A DNA stretch of 64,000 bases from Chrysaora quinquecirrha (Eukaryota > Cnidaria > Scyphozoa > Semaeostomeae > Pelagiidae), in the NCBI GenBank assembly GCA_014526335.1, contig JACTAT010000037.1:3923958-3987957 (forward strand), in the 5' to 3' direction. The position numbers and the translations under genes were made by a program. Under the pieces are notes generated by a model that was not told the DNA's origin, ran no database searches, and saw only the letters and a list, made by a program, of their open reading frames with translations. Positions 53,891-64,000 of this stretch are shown here, piece by piece; within the stretch, counting starts at the first letter, position 1; each line of letters begins with the position of its first letter.

Positions 53891-55869
53891 CCCTCCCGAT
53901 CAAATGGATCTGTGCTTCAAGTGATTCACATTACCTTTCCATTTCAACCTAGTATTCACAATTTAGGTTCTTTTATCTGGAACAATGTGAGCAGGACTTC
54001 AACTGCCTTACATAGCCTATGCGTAAAAAGATTGCTGGTCATTTAAACTTTGGATTGGCTTAACAAGCTGCCGGTAAAATAGACACTTGGTAAAAATAAA
54101 TTATGGAAGTCATCTCAAATTATCACTAACCCTCTTTTTTTCTTTAACAGCAGCAGAATGTTGTGTAACAAATTGGTCAACAGCTGGCTAATCCAGAAAG
54201 AATCGGTTTTTATGTTTTGCACTTTCATGGCTCTTACCAGAACTGAATTTCCTCACACACCCAAAGGTTCCATCCAGCATTAATATTATCTTCCCGTTTT
54301 CCTGTTGATGGATAGAAATAATGACAGTAATAACAACTCCAATTCAACTAATCCCTTAGAGGCAAAGGTCCTAAGAATTGAAAACCTATGAGAGAAAAAA
54401 GACACCTTTTAAAACACTCTATATCTATATTCCATTCCCTGTATCTGCTTGGACTTGTGTTATTGCATTTTGAATGCGTCAGTAATATTAAGCAAATCTT
54501 TATCTACAATGACACTATTTCAACAACTACAGATGTTAAATAAAAACTTAAATATAAGCTTAGGATGGAGATGCTAAGATATACATGCAGACTTTTTATC
54601 TAGAAAGATTGTCCTTTCTTCAAAAACCTGTTTGCTATCGTGTTGCTTATATTAGGTAATAGTAACATAGAACACAAAATAGTACAAGCACAAAGCTACA
54701 AGCAAAATACTACAAGCACAAAATAGTATATTAAATAATACAAAATTGCAATAAATGAAATAAATATACAACATCTAGCTGACATTATATGTAATAACAT
54801 ACTTTTGGACATTGCATGCATGCAAAAAAATCATCAGTATGTGGAGCAACTGCTAAGCATGTTTCTAGCTTGTATGCTAAATTCCTAAACTCTTGAAAGC
54901 TTTCATTAACAAGAAGACGGTACAGTGATTCTGCCTAAAAAAAGATTACAAATATAGCGCATGACTTAAAATTTTTATCTTATACCATGTACAATATATT
55001 TTAACTTATATTAATATTTGAAAACAAAAGTGTGCACAAGGACTCTACAGTGGCCAAAACATAACCAACATTTCCTTGCACCACACAAATTTTGTTCAAA
55101 AGCGGATACACTCAATTTTTTAATAACAAATCGTTCATAAGAACCGTACGGCAAGATTTTCAAAAACTTAAGAAACTTTGATAGGAGATTTTGAGTGAAC
55201 CAAAAAAGTTAAAAAACTTTTTATATTTTTCTTAATGAGATTTTACTAATCATTAGATTCTAAAATGTTTGGTTTTTTTCCTAGTTCAGTTTGATTACAT
55301 TTAATAAGATATTTTAGTTGTTTGCAGTGAAATCTGCATTTATTGTTGCTTCTCTATATCCAATTCATTTTTGGCAGTGATAGAAAATAAAGAAACAACA
55401 CTTTTCGTACCATAATTGGGATGAAAGCTAAGAAACTCTGGTACGAAGAATTATCATAGTTTCTTATGAAAAAAATGAGTGTACTTGCGAAAACCTACAG
55501 AAAGATGGCCGACCAGGCACTACAAAATATTTGAAACTTTCGCTCAAGTCAGACTGGAAGAGAAAATCCTCGTTCTGATGAAACTTTGACTACTTTGAAG
55601 ACTCTGGAATGGGGAAGCCTAGGACCTTGGAATATGACTCAAAAGTCCCAACGGTTGGAAAAGGGAAAAACATGCCCTAACAATCACAAAGGTTTGCTCT
55701 CTTAAAATCTACGAACGAAATACCGCCGGTTACGTCAATCAATTGGTTCTAATTACAGTTAATTTTAAGTTCCCTAAAGGTCACTCCTCTATTTGATATG
55801 GAAATGATTTATGAATTTAAACTTGAAATGTTTCAAATCTGATAAATCCACCCATCTCTATTTCCAAGA

Positions 55870-55957
55870 CTATTGAAAAATCTATCAAAAAATTTTGAGG
55901 CCCCCTACTGCTTGTGGGCCCATGGGACCGGAGGGCCTGATAGTAAGTGCGGCCCTG
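55870..55957. mobile_element. hAT-type terminus fragment
   Basis: The reverse complement starts CAGGGCCGCACTTACTATCA and continues GGGCCCACAAGCAG...GGGGGCCTC, the GC-rich CAGGGCCG end typical of many hAT elements, here in an AT-rich intron. Only one end is visible; CAGCTAGC follows it and no upstream duplicate was found. Confidence 0.5.
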
Positions 55958-57339
55958 CAGCTAGCCAGTCAGCCAGCTAGACTAATAAGACCTTTTTTCG
56001 TAGCGATATGAAATAGAGCACAGGGAAGCAAGGGGATAATGTTTTATTGCCAATAAAACAATCTGCCTGTGGCCAAGGGTAACAAATGCAATTTGCAACA
56101 AAAGGAATAAAATGAAAACAGTACTGTTTCTTAGCAAATTAAACAAACCTGAGAGCTTGAAAGGCCATTTCTCCATTTCATTGAATTTATGAATCCCAGA
56201 ATAGATGTGTGACACTTCAGCATGAGAGATTTCAGGGTTTTCAATAAATCTAAACAAGACGCTGTAGTTGGTTTCTTGCTTGACGATGGCCAAAGATTCA
56301 AATTGAGAAGAGTCAATGCCTCTGGTTCACACTCGCAAAATTCATATACCTTGTCTTGCACGTTTCCTGAAGGTCAAATTAAAAATATCAATAAAGGTTT
56401 ACAGTTAGTTTTAAATGTTGATATAATCATGTTTAAGAAATAAATTTGCAATTGTAGATATGATGAGCATTAATCTTTCTCACATTTAATACAATGAGTA
56501 ATCAATAGAACAGTTAGTGTAATGAACAGATAGTACTGTGGGTTGCATCTAACGCAGATTCAAAATCAAATTGAAGCCTTCTTAATGGGTACAAATCGAT
56601 GCTAAAAAGGTAACATATAATGTTTTGTGTACATTATATATTATATACCCATATATATTTTATATTTTTAATATATAATTAATATGAAATAATAGGAATT
56701 CACCTTTGGAATCAACAAATTTTAAATTCCTCCTATACTTCGACAGGCAAAAATGCACTTTCTCTGGAATCTGTACTGGATGCTCATAGTCATTTAATAA
56801 AAATAACTCAAAGAGCTTCCCCTAAAATAGAAAAAGGCTTATGAATTCCTTGCACAGTGCTACCTACACTACATTTTTCAGTTCTCACATCCAAAACATT
56901 ATTGGCACATGATAAGATTTTTTATAGCATGGTGCGCCATTAAGCAAGCATTCATCAAGCATTTACCTTAAGTTAAAGATCCCTAACTTATCTTAATTAT
57001 CGATGACACCAAGGTATGCAACTTCTCATCCTTGGGTATACAGCAAACTTTGGCTTTCAGAAACGCATTAGAGGTGAAACTTAAATTCAATCGGACAGCA
57101 GTTGTTAGGATCAATGATTTTTATCATCATAAAGGGATGTTATCTGTTAAGCCGAGTCAATATTGGGGAAGTGTATTTCAAACCACAAGCCTGTTTTGGT
57201 GCATGTGGCTCAGTTTGATCCTGTAACTGTTACAGTTCTTTAACGTCAAGCTGCTATCTACTAGCAATATCAAACTGTAGGAAGTTCTTTAGTATCCCAA
57301 CTGACATAACACTAACAGTCTGTCTATGATCCCTTTACC

Positions 57340-57560
57340 CTTGCAGCGACAATAGCACGATGTTGAACAAGTCGGACTGCACAACAATCCACATTTGTGG
57401 GTTTGATTCCCACCCAGGTCAAACTCGCCAAAAGGCAAAAGGAATTACGAGATGTGGTCATATCAAGAAGAAGGACTAGGGTGGCACTGCTTAGATTAGC
57501 CCTGGACTTTTCAGTTGTCCCCTGTGCCTATCAGATAGGAAGCGTATATACCAATCAATC
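57340..57560 (+). repeat. tRNA-derived SINE (candidate)
   Basis: GACAATAGCACGATGTTGAA resembles an A box, and GTGGGTTTGATTCCCAC is a perfect T-arm/B box about 45 nt later, followed by CCAGGTC. The anticodon-region sequence GTCGGACTGCACAACAATCC also fits a tRNA origin. A tRNA-unrelated tail follows (GGTGGCACTGCTTAGATTAG). Located in intron 1 of the KDZ gene. Lacks a clean acceptor stem, so not called as a tRNA gene. Confidence 0.6.
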
Positions 57561-58231
57561 AATTCATATTCAAATTTTCATCATGCATGATGTAGTGTTT
57601 GATATAATGAAACATCTACATGGTACTGAATAGGAATGAAATGGTTTGCACCGATATAGAAAATGACAACAACCAGAGTACAACTTACATTCCACTTCTC
57701 AGGTATATGGTTAGGACGCAACTGATGATCTTCAAGCAGACAGGCAAAGCAGACATAGTAGAAGGGCCCATAATCCTCAAATCTGAAAAGAATACTATCA
57801 AATGCCGTCTCTTGACCAGCTCCATTGTTAGCCAAAGTGCCTAGGCCATGGCCAAGCTGAGTGTCGCATTTCAAACAACACTCTACACATGGGTGACTCC
57901 TTTCAACTGCAGTCTTTGAAAGTTTATCCCTAAGCTTTGCCCAGTTTTCAACATCTTTCTTTTTGATTTCCTGATATGTCTTCGTCTTCCGTTCTTTACT
58001 TGCAGTTGAAGCGCCCTCGTTGATTTCTTCATTTGAGCCTTCTAGGTTTAGGCCTAGGCCTAAATCGACTTCTTCGGGATTACCATCATTGTGTGACAAC
58101 GAGTTAGGTGTTTCACAGGCATTACTTTGTCTGTTTTGGTTGTCATCAATCTTCGGTTTGATCCACCTTGATTTATTTCGGCCGGTAGTGCTGCTCTCAA
58201 CTAACTTTAGTTTCTTTCTTGGCAGAGGCAT

Positions 58232-58432
58232 TTGTCGTTGTTTTTAGTGGACCAAACCTAGATCAAATTTGGAGTCTCTTGCGGTGTTGTTCTATAGAGT
58301 CATAGAGCATTACACTAACGAGCGCATAACTCGATCACACGTGTTATGTGTTAGTAACATGGAACGCTAATTAGTGTGCAACTCCGTACAGAGTATGTCA
58401 CTATCTAATGTACAACTCTATTAGAATCGGGT
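58232..58432. other. Upstream region of KDZ gene, abrupt LINE junction
   Basis: About 200 bp with short repeats (GTCATAGAGCATTACACTAA, CATGGAACGCTAATTAGTGT) but no gene. It meets LINE RT sequence at GGTTAACTGG without a visible target duplication. Confidence 0.4.
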
Positions 58433-60424
58433 GGTTAACTGGAATTTTCTTTTCAAAACCCTAGAAAGCTTTGGTTTTGGGCCACAATTCATTTCATTTA
58501 TTAAGACTTTATATCATAATATTAGTAGTTGTGTTAAAGTAAATGGGTACATCTCTGCCCCATTCACCCTTGGAAGGGGAGTGAGGCAGGGATGCCCCCT
58601 ATCCCCCTTATTATATGTCCTAGTTTCCGAAATTTTTGCAACATCTATCAGAAAAAACCAAGACATTACTGGTGTTACAATTAAAAATGTTGAATTTAAA
58701 ATTACCCAGTATGCTGATGACACAACCATAATCCTGCAAGGTGAACAGTCCATCAAATCAACTTTCGATTGTGTCCAAGATTTTGAAATGGCATCAGGAG
58801 CTAAAATAAATAAAGCAAAAAGTAACGGAATTTGGCTTGGCAGATACAAAAACAGATCAGACAATCCATTTGATTTGAAATGGGGTAGAGAAGCATTGAA
58901 AATTCTAGGTGTTTACCATGGCCCTGTTTTGAAAGAAAAAGAAACTTGGGACCCACGTGTAAACAAATTTATAAAAACCTTAGACCTTTGGACTTCTCGT
59001 GATCTTTCCTTGAGGGGGAGGGCTGTGGTTGCAAACCAGCTGGCCAGTTCGGTCTTCTGGTACACTGCAGCCATATATCCTCTTCCCCAGTGGGTCCTCA
59101 AAAAAATTAATGACATACTTTGGAAGTTCATTTATCAGAACAAAAAAGATCCTATTAAACGTACACAAGCAAGACTTCCATACGAATTAGGAGGATTGAA
59201 TATTATTGATATTGAAAAGAAAGCTGATGCCATTAAATTATCTTGGATTTCAAAATATCTTCAAAATGATAATAACTCTAAATGGAAGGCACTGTTCACC
59301 TTGAACTTTCATAAGTATAAGAATTTCAACATTGGCACAATAATATTCAAATGTTACTTACGTTCGATTGAAATGAAACATGTCCCACAGTTTTATCGAG
59401 ATGTCATAAAATGTTTTGCAGCAAATTTTTCAGACCTTCGACTAAAAACCACAGATATTGAAGGAATTTACAATGAACCCCTATTCGACAATTTCTACAC
59501 ACACCTTGATACCAGTAATGCTTGGATACAAGCTAACATTACAACAATACGAGACATTTGTTATGAATTTACAACTGGATTCTTACCTTCCAATGCCCTG
59601 AATGAATTAATCCTTTCTGGTTTCTCAGACAGTTTCTACTCCAAATTGAAATCACGTTTACCCCCTGAATGGAAAGAAAAAATTACAACTGAGTGTAGCA
59701 ATGAAAGAAGTTTATGTGATGACTTTTATGTTAGAAATAACAAAGGTGAATATGTCTTATTTTCATCTCTGAATTGCAAAACAATTTACAATATGCTCAT
59801 CTTGAAAGATCAAAATGTTGTACTTCAGAAATTTAGGGTTTTTTGGGAACAAAAAATAGGTTTTATCAACTGGCCAAGACTGTTTAAAACTTTATTGAAA
59901 AGAAATCATGACAGAAAATCTGCCAACATTCAGTGGAAGTTCCTTCAACTTTGCCTCCCTACCTATGAAAGATTATATAGACATAAGATTGTACAAACCC
60001 CTGCATGTCAAAGATGCAATGATGAAACTTCACTTCATGCCTTTTTCAATTGTACCCCTGTAAGTAAACTGTGGAAATTTGTATTCAAACTTGTAAAGAA
60101 AATCAACCCCACCCTCAATGTAAACAACATTTGTAAGTTTGTTATCCTTGGTTTTTACGAATATAAACCCGATTTATCTGTGGAAAACTTTTTACGAGAT
60201 GCAGCTTATTCAGTCATTTGGAAAACAAGGAATTAAATTATTTTTGACAACAAAAGAGATGACTTGAAAAACAGATTCATCTTCAAAGTTATTTCCGAAC
60301 TCAAAGAAGAACATTTCATTGCTTCACAAGATGTTGAAACTCTCAATCTATTTGAACAAAAATGGTGTCAAAATGGCGTCCTTGCTTCCGTTGAGAATCG
60401 AAAACTCAAAATCAACATCCCATG
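58433..60424 (+). pseudogene. LINE family 2 ORF2, RT to C terminus, one nonsense codon
   Basis: Open for 601 codons from VNWNFLFKTLESFGFG, continuing past a single TAA at 60234-60236 (TRN-stop-IIFD, where the 31 kb copy reads TRNEIIFD) to KLKINIP and TGA at 60423. RT motifs: RGVRQGCPLSPLLY and the catalytic YADD at 58710-58721, then GAKINKAKS and LKILGVYHG. The C-terminal region has the Cys/His cluster CQRCNDETSLHAFFNC, the CCHC-type motif near the end of L1/Tx1 ORF2. The upstream endonuclease is missing. About 55-60% similar by eye to family 1 RT. Confidence 0.9.
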
Positions 60425-61015
60425 AGACTTGCCTCGTTTCCATGTCCCCCATTTCTTTCTTTTTTTTTAATTTTCTTGACTAATTTTCCATCTTGCCTTT
60501 TACTTCCGTATTATGAATTATTATTGTGTTTATTTAATTGTTAATTTATTGTTTCAACGTTTGAATTTTGTTTATTTAGCACTAGGTAACTTCAAATGTA
60601 GTTTAGTAAATGTTTAATTAGCTGTAGTTTATTAATTTGATTTTAACATTAGACTTTTATGGTATTGGGTTAGTTTTTGTTTAGTTTAATGCGGTGATTT
60701 TAATTGTAGTTAAGTAAGTTATTAATTTCATTAGTTGTAGTTTCTTTAATTATTTATTGTAGTTCTTAAGTAAGTAATTTATTAAATTAGTTGTAGTTAT
60801 AGTTTTGTTATTTATAATAATTTAGTTAAATTTGCATTTGGAATTAAAAATTTGCACTTTTCATATTTATAAACAACAAACATTTGCAATGAACAATATA
60901 TCTAAATATAAACAATTTCATAACTTTTTTAATTAAATTATTTTAAATTGTAAATATGTTGAGTTAAATTGAAAAATTAAACGAGCGTAGGCATGTGCCT
61001 AGCTCAAAAAAAAAA
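58433..61015 (+). mobile_element. LINE family 2, 3' part of ORF2 and 3' UTR, joined to U1
   Basis: The best preserved family 2 copy: ORF2 from the middle of the RT domain to its end (58433-60424), then a 3' UTR of about 590 bp ending GCATGTGCCTAGCTC and A9-10, joined to U1 at TTTATCA (for TTGATCA). Three copies in the window share this tail and this junction. The 5' truncation lies in RT. Confidence 0.93.
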
Positions 61016-61154
61016 TTTATCAACAAGGAGATTCTTCCAGGGCGAGGCCTTTCCATTGCAGTTCGGTATGGCTGACCCCTGCGATTACCGCAAACGTTGG
61101 TAACTCCACCATACAATTTCTGGTAGTGGGGACCTGCGTTCACGCTAGTCCCCT
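61016..61154 (+). pseudogene. U1 snRNA, nt 26-164 (5' end removed by LINE)
   Basis: TTTATCAACAAGGAG to CACGCTAGTCCCCT, 139 nt, with stem-loop III (GCGATTACCGCAAACG) and the CAATTTCTGGTAG Sm site. One change in the duplicated target (T for G). The 5' end is absent. Confidence 0.94.
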
Positions 61155-61588
61155 TCCAATAGTACTAATGTCAAATTCTGCATACATGTCAGCACACCAC
61201 CACGACTTGCCAGATACCAGGCATCTCTCGACACAAAAATTCCCCTACTCTACAAAGAGTGTGCAAGTTACCGACCATTTGCCGTTTTCCACATCTTTCG
61301 CACCAGACGCCGGAAGATGCACCAACATCTACCACATTCGTACAGCCGCAACCGGAAGCCCATCCTTCACAACGCTATTAAAGAGCAAGCTGGGCTTCCA
61401 CGAATGCCACGCCCGCTGTTCCAACTGGCCAGAGTCCTCACAACACCTTCTCAGCAGCACTGCACACCCAACAAGATCTGCCCCCATCAACCCTCTTCGT
61501 ATGCATCAAACGGTATACGTACATGAGCATGTGCACACGTCTGCGTCTCTAGCCTGTAGTGTCATGCACATTCGGCCCTCCAGCTTTC

Positions 61589-61708
61589 GCCTACGACCAT
61601 ACCACCATGAATATACCGGTTCTCGTCCGATCACCGCAGTCAAGCATGGTCGGGCCAGGTCAGTACCTGGATGGGTGACCGCCTGGGAACACCTGGTGTT
61701 GTAGGCTT
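61589..61708 (+). rRNA. 5S rRNA, unit D (best preserved)
   Basis: 120 nt from GCCTACGACCATACCACC to GGTGTTGTAGGCTT with all internal promoter blocks as in the metazoan consensus (CAAGCATGGTCGGGCCAGGT, GGATGGGTGACCGCCTGGGA) and a T5 terminator. The most likely functional RNA gene in the window. Confidence 0.96.
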
Positions 61709-61859
61709 CACTTTTTGCAATTGTAGTCCTTCTTTTCAACCGAGGTAGCGTAGCCAGCCAGGTATTGCACACAGACTGGCAATTCCGTGTCGCTGTCCTG
61801 CACCCACGTGTGATTGCAACACGTGTGGAGAGGCGGCCTGAAGCGAAGACTAGTTTGTT

Positions 61860-62045
61860 CTCTCTTCTCGGCCTTTTGGCTAAGATCAAGTGTAGTATCT
61901 GTTCTTATCAGCTTAATATCTGATATGCACCTAAGGGTGCTCAAATATTAAACTGATTTTTGGAATTGGTCCGTGTGTCTGAAGCTTGCTTCAACCCCGG
62001 ACACGGGTTTTCCTGGTATTGCAGTGCCGCCATGGATGGCCCACC
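61860..62045 (+). ncRNA. U2 snRNA, unit D
   Basis: About 186 nt. Only the first bases differ (CTCTCTTCTC for ATCGCTTCTC). Branch-point region GTGTAGTATCTG, Sm site GATTTTTGGAATT and the 3' CCTGGTATTGCAGTGCCGCC are canonical. GTGTAAAACAAGCAACACAG follows as a 3'-box-like element. Could be transcribed, though the altered 5' end would weaken U2-U6 helix II pairing. Confidence 0.94.
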
Positions 62046-62175
62046 CCCTCATCTTGAAGTGTAAAACAAGCAACACAGAAAACCTTCTTCATCGCCATAT
62101 CTCTTTCTGTCGTCATGGTCTTGCGGATGTCTTAGCCATCCATCTCTCACATTGCACTGCATCAACAATTATTAT

Positions 62176-63182
62176 AAAATCATCTTCTTAAAATCATCTA
62201 TTACATCCAAATATCTTTCGAACTTGAAGACTGTCTTAACCGTAGCATATGTAAAAAGCTTTCTATTTTGTTCCTGGTGTTCTTTAAGATTGGACATAAT
62301 TTCATTTGTGAAGTAGGTTTTCACTTTAGATTTTATCAATGGGCTTTTATCAGAAGGGCTGATATCATATAATTCTTGTAAATTGCCTGCTTTCAAAACC
62401 CAATTTAAGTTACCCATGTCAGCATCATGTGAGAGAGCTAGAAACGAGTTAACGATCTGGTTCAGAGATGCTTAATGAAGATAAGCGAGCTAGGAATTTC
62501 AGGATGTTTATATGTCTATGTGCTTGAATTGAAATTCTGCCCAGCTCAGCATATATTGCATCAGAATTAGTTGTGTATTTGACACACAGTAAATACTTGC
62601 ATGCCGAAAGGTGCAAACGCTCCAAACTAATGAAGTCATCAAAGCCCCAAATTTCAGATCCATAATTTAGGATTGGTAGAATTGTGTGATCAAACAAATA
62701 AAGAAACAAGCTTGGTTGTAAGCCGTCAAACTCTTTGCATTTGTTAATTAGTGCATAGTACACCTTACTAGCCTTCTGTTTTATTATATCGACATGCTTA
62801 TTGAATGTGCCATTTGATTTTATAGTTACTCCTAGATACTTATAGGATTCACATTCTTTCAGCTCTTTACCCCCAAAAGTCCAGTTAGTTGCTTTTTTTG
62901 ATTTTCCTTTGTTTTTTTTTCAAGACCATAACCTTCTTTTTTTATATTGACTTCCATTCCAATACTATAAGTAAAGTTATCTAATTAATCTAATTGTCCT
63001 TGTAAATCTTCTGCAGACTCTGCCAAAAGAACTAAGTCATCTGCATATAATAACGTACTAAATACATTTTTACCTAACTTTACACCCATTGATATTGATG
63101 AAATTGTCGCATTCAAATCATTGAAATATAGAGCGAAAAGCATTGGACTCAAAAGACAGCCTTGACGAACACCCCGAGCACA
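62176..63182 (-). mobile_element. Non-LTR retrotransposon fragment, Jockey/CR1-like, minus strand
   Basis: Minus-strand RT remnant: GVRQGCLLSPMLFALYFNDL near 63160, the catalytic YADD in LLYADDLVLLAES near 63030, GMEVNIKK, then LFDHTILPILNYGSEIWGF (about 62690-62640) and C-terminal helices to 62172. The block order and the PxxxYGSExW motif are typical of Jockey/CR1-group ORF2, unlike the Tx1-type LINEs around it. Stops are present (QLD-stop-LDNF). It truncates unit D and faces a family 1 fragment. Confidence 0.8.
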
Positions 63183-63202
63183 GGAAAAGAAATCAGTAAG
63201 AC

Positions 63203-64000
63203 CATTTTAAAACTCAACTTCTCCTCTATAAAATGCGGACCCAGGTCCTGGATGCTCAATACTTCCATTCTAAAAGAACAAACCTTCGTGGACCTCATTA
63301 ATGATTTCATTAATTCCTGGAAAGGCAGAAAAAGAGACTTTCAATCCTTGTCTGACTGGTGGGAGTACGGTAAATCCCGTGTTTAGAGACAAACAAGGAA
63401 CCATCTTAACTAAATCAGAAGAAATCCTAGAATCTGTTAAATCCTTCTATGAAGAGCTTTACACTACTGAACCTGTTGACGAAAATACCCAACAGAATCT
63501 TTTAAAAAAGCTTTCTAAAACCCTTCCTGACGACAAGAAACAACTCTGTGAAGGTAAAATTACTAAGAAGGAAATTTCCATCGCCCTCAGTCAAATGGTT
63601 AATAATAAATCACCAGGTACTGATGGTTTACCTTACGAATTCTACAAAGTATTCTGGAACAAACTATCGGACTGCCTTCTAGATGTTATCAACGGATGTT
63701 TTGAGGATAAGAGCCTAACCCCTTCGCAGAAAATCTCTCTTGTTTCTTGTCTGTTCAAGAAAGGTGAAAGAGAAAGAATCGAAAATTGGAGACCGATTAG
63801 TTTACTAAACTGCGACTATAAAATAATCGCCAAAGTTATCTCTAATCGTCTTTCACGTGTTCTCTCAACTATTATTTCTGAAGACCAGACCTGTTCTGTT
63901 CCAGGGCGAATGATCTTATCCAATTGTCATGTTTTGTGTGATCTCATACAAATAAGCGAGGATCAAAATCTCCCCTTGGGCTTGCTTGCAATAGATCAGA
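63203..64000 (+). mobile_element. LINE family 1 ORF2 fragment (copy 3), running off the window
   Basis: Starts in the endonuclease-RT linker (LNFSSIKCGPRSWMLNTSI), continues SDWWEYGKSR, then jumps by an internal deletion at about 63378 to RDKQGTILTK. It runs open to the window end through the RT fingers (GTDGLPYEFYK, NWRPISLLNCDYK, SEDQTCSVPGR, LLAIDQ). Closest to copy 2 at 36.3-36.9 kb but without its stops. Its own 3' end and target lie outside the window. Confidence 0.88.

Larger units (their letters stand above)
49779..58231 (-). pseudogene. KDZ (Kyakuja-Dileera-Zisupton) transposase gene, 12 or more exons
   Basis: Exons that join in phase: 58231-57689 (Cys cluster CVECCLKC, YYVCFACLLED), 56821-56704, 56366-56149 (LNLWPSSSKKPTTASCLDLL), 54934-54803, 54301-54131 (LMLDGTFGCVRK), perhaps 53567-53459, 53392-53253 (GIFGCSCKHEIPV), 52914-52803 (GILYDISCVLDKH), 52364-52291 (PDWHSYGHIASSQ), about 51270-51080, 50620-50440 and about 50220-49779. 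The order LWP, LDGxF, TGIFGxxCxH, YDIxC, H-xYGH is the KDZ transposase signature. Nonsense codons occur in the 54 kb exon (FFLD-stop-PAVDQF) and the 51 kb exon (RSHA-stop-ER), so this copy is probably inactive or needs readthrough. Introns carry other repeats. Terminal repeats were not identified. Confidence 0.78.
61016..62175 (+). repeat. U1-5S-U2 tandem unit D, truncated after U2
   Basis: U1 nt 26-164, 434-bp spacer, 5S, 151-bp spacer, U2 and 130 bp of the U2-U1 spacer (to CAACAATTATTATA), where a minus-strand LINE begins. The spacer sequences match units A-C; the TG-rich run is short here (ACGTACATGAGCATGTGCAC). Confidence 0.9.

Noticed and set aside
57340..57440. Functional tRNA gene
   Set aside because: A and B boxes are visible but no acceptor stem or anticodon stem closes well, and a SINE-like tail follows.

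Overview
This is a gene-poor, AT-rich window from a metazoan nuclear genome: spliced genes with GT-AG introns, spliceosomal snRNA genes, Tx1/L1-like non-LTR retrotransposons, Penelope-like elements, and hAT, Kolobok and KDZ DNA transposons. The mix of transposase families suggests an aquatic invertebrate, most likely a cnidarian. That placement is inference; no single-copy host marker was recognised.

The backbone is a decayed tandem array in which U1 snRNA, 5S rRNA and U2 snRNA lie in the same orientation in units of about 1.35-1.4 kb. Remnants of four units are present: A (8714-10113), B (28606-29443), C (32540-33891) and D (61016-62175). Every U1 in the window is split. LINEs of two related families end in poly(A) followed by U1 nt 26 onward. 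One LINE begins directly after U1 nt 32, which implies a 7-bp target duplication TTGATCA inside U1 stem-loop I. In unit B a further LINE begins right after U2 nt 29. Both targets end in GATCA. The best-supported notable system here is therefore a group of snRNA-gene-specific LINEs living in a U1-5S-U2 array.

Layout. 1-8713: LINE family 1, nearly full length but broken, with a nested 3-kb inverted-repeat DNA element (1833-4841). 8714-10113: unit A. 10114-12745: 5' part of a second LINE with a nested hAT end. 12746-18803: minisatellite, a decayed zinc-ribbon/HECT gene with Penelope-like debris in an intron, a 69-bp tandem repeat and a coiled-coil exon. 18850-24800: a complete Kolobok-type transposon (14-bp terminal inverted repeats, TTAA duplication) carrying a THAP/DDE transposase gene and a gene for a P2X7 'ballast'-type zinc domain. 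24896-27862: repeats, a tRNA-derived SINE and a dead integrase-like transposase. 27863-33891: LINE 3' ends, unit B, the U2-LINE and unit C. 33892-37757: a second family 1 LINE starting in U1. 38582-44119: a fold-back minisatellite split by a complete 4,965-bp hAT element (17-bp TIRs, 8-bp TSD GATGTCAT). 44759-48752: a second ballast-domain gene whose last exon overlaps, in another frame, a 1,045-aa HMGXB3/KDZ-like ORF with Ulp1, PHD and SprT-like domains. 49779-58231: a many-exon KDZ transposase gene. 58433-62175: LINE family 2 3' half and unit D. 62176-64000: a different LINE on the minus strand, then another family 1 fragment running off the window.

Almost every coding feature belongs to a mobile element. 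The elements use the RNA-gene array as a landing platform, and DNA transposons nest in the LINEs and in each other. The least damaged ORFs are the Kolobok gene set (18850-24800), the 1,045-aa ORF (44759-47896) and LINE family 2 ORF2 (58433-60424, one nonsense codon).
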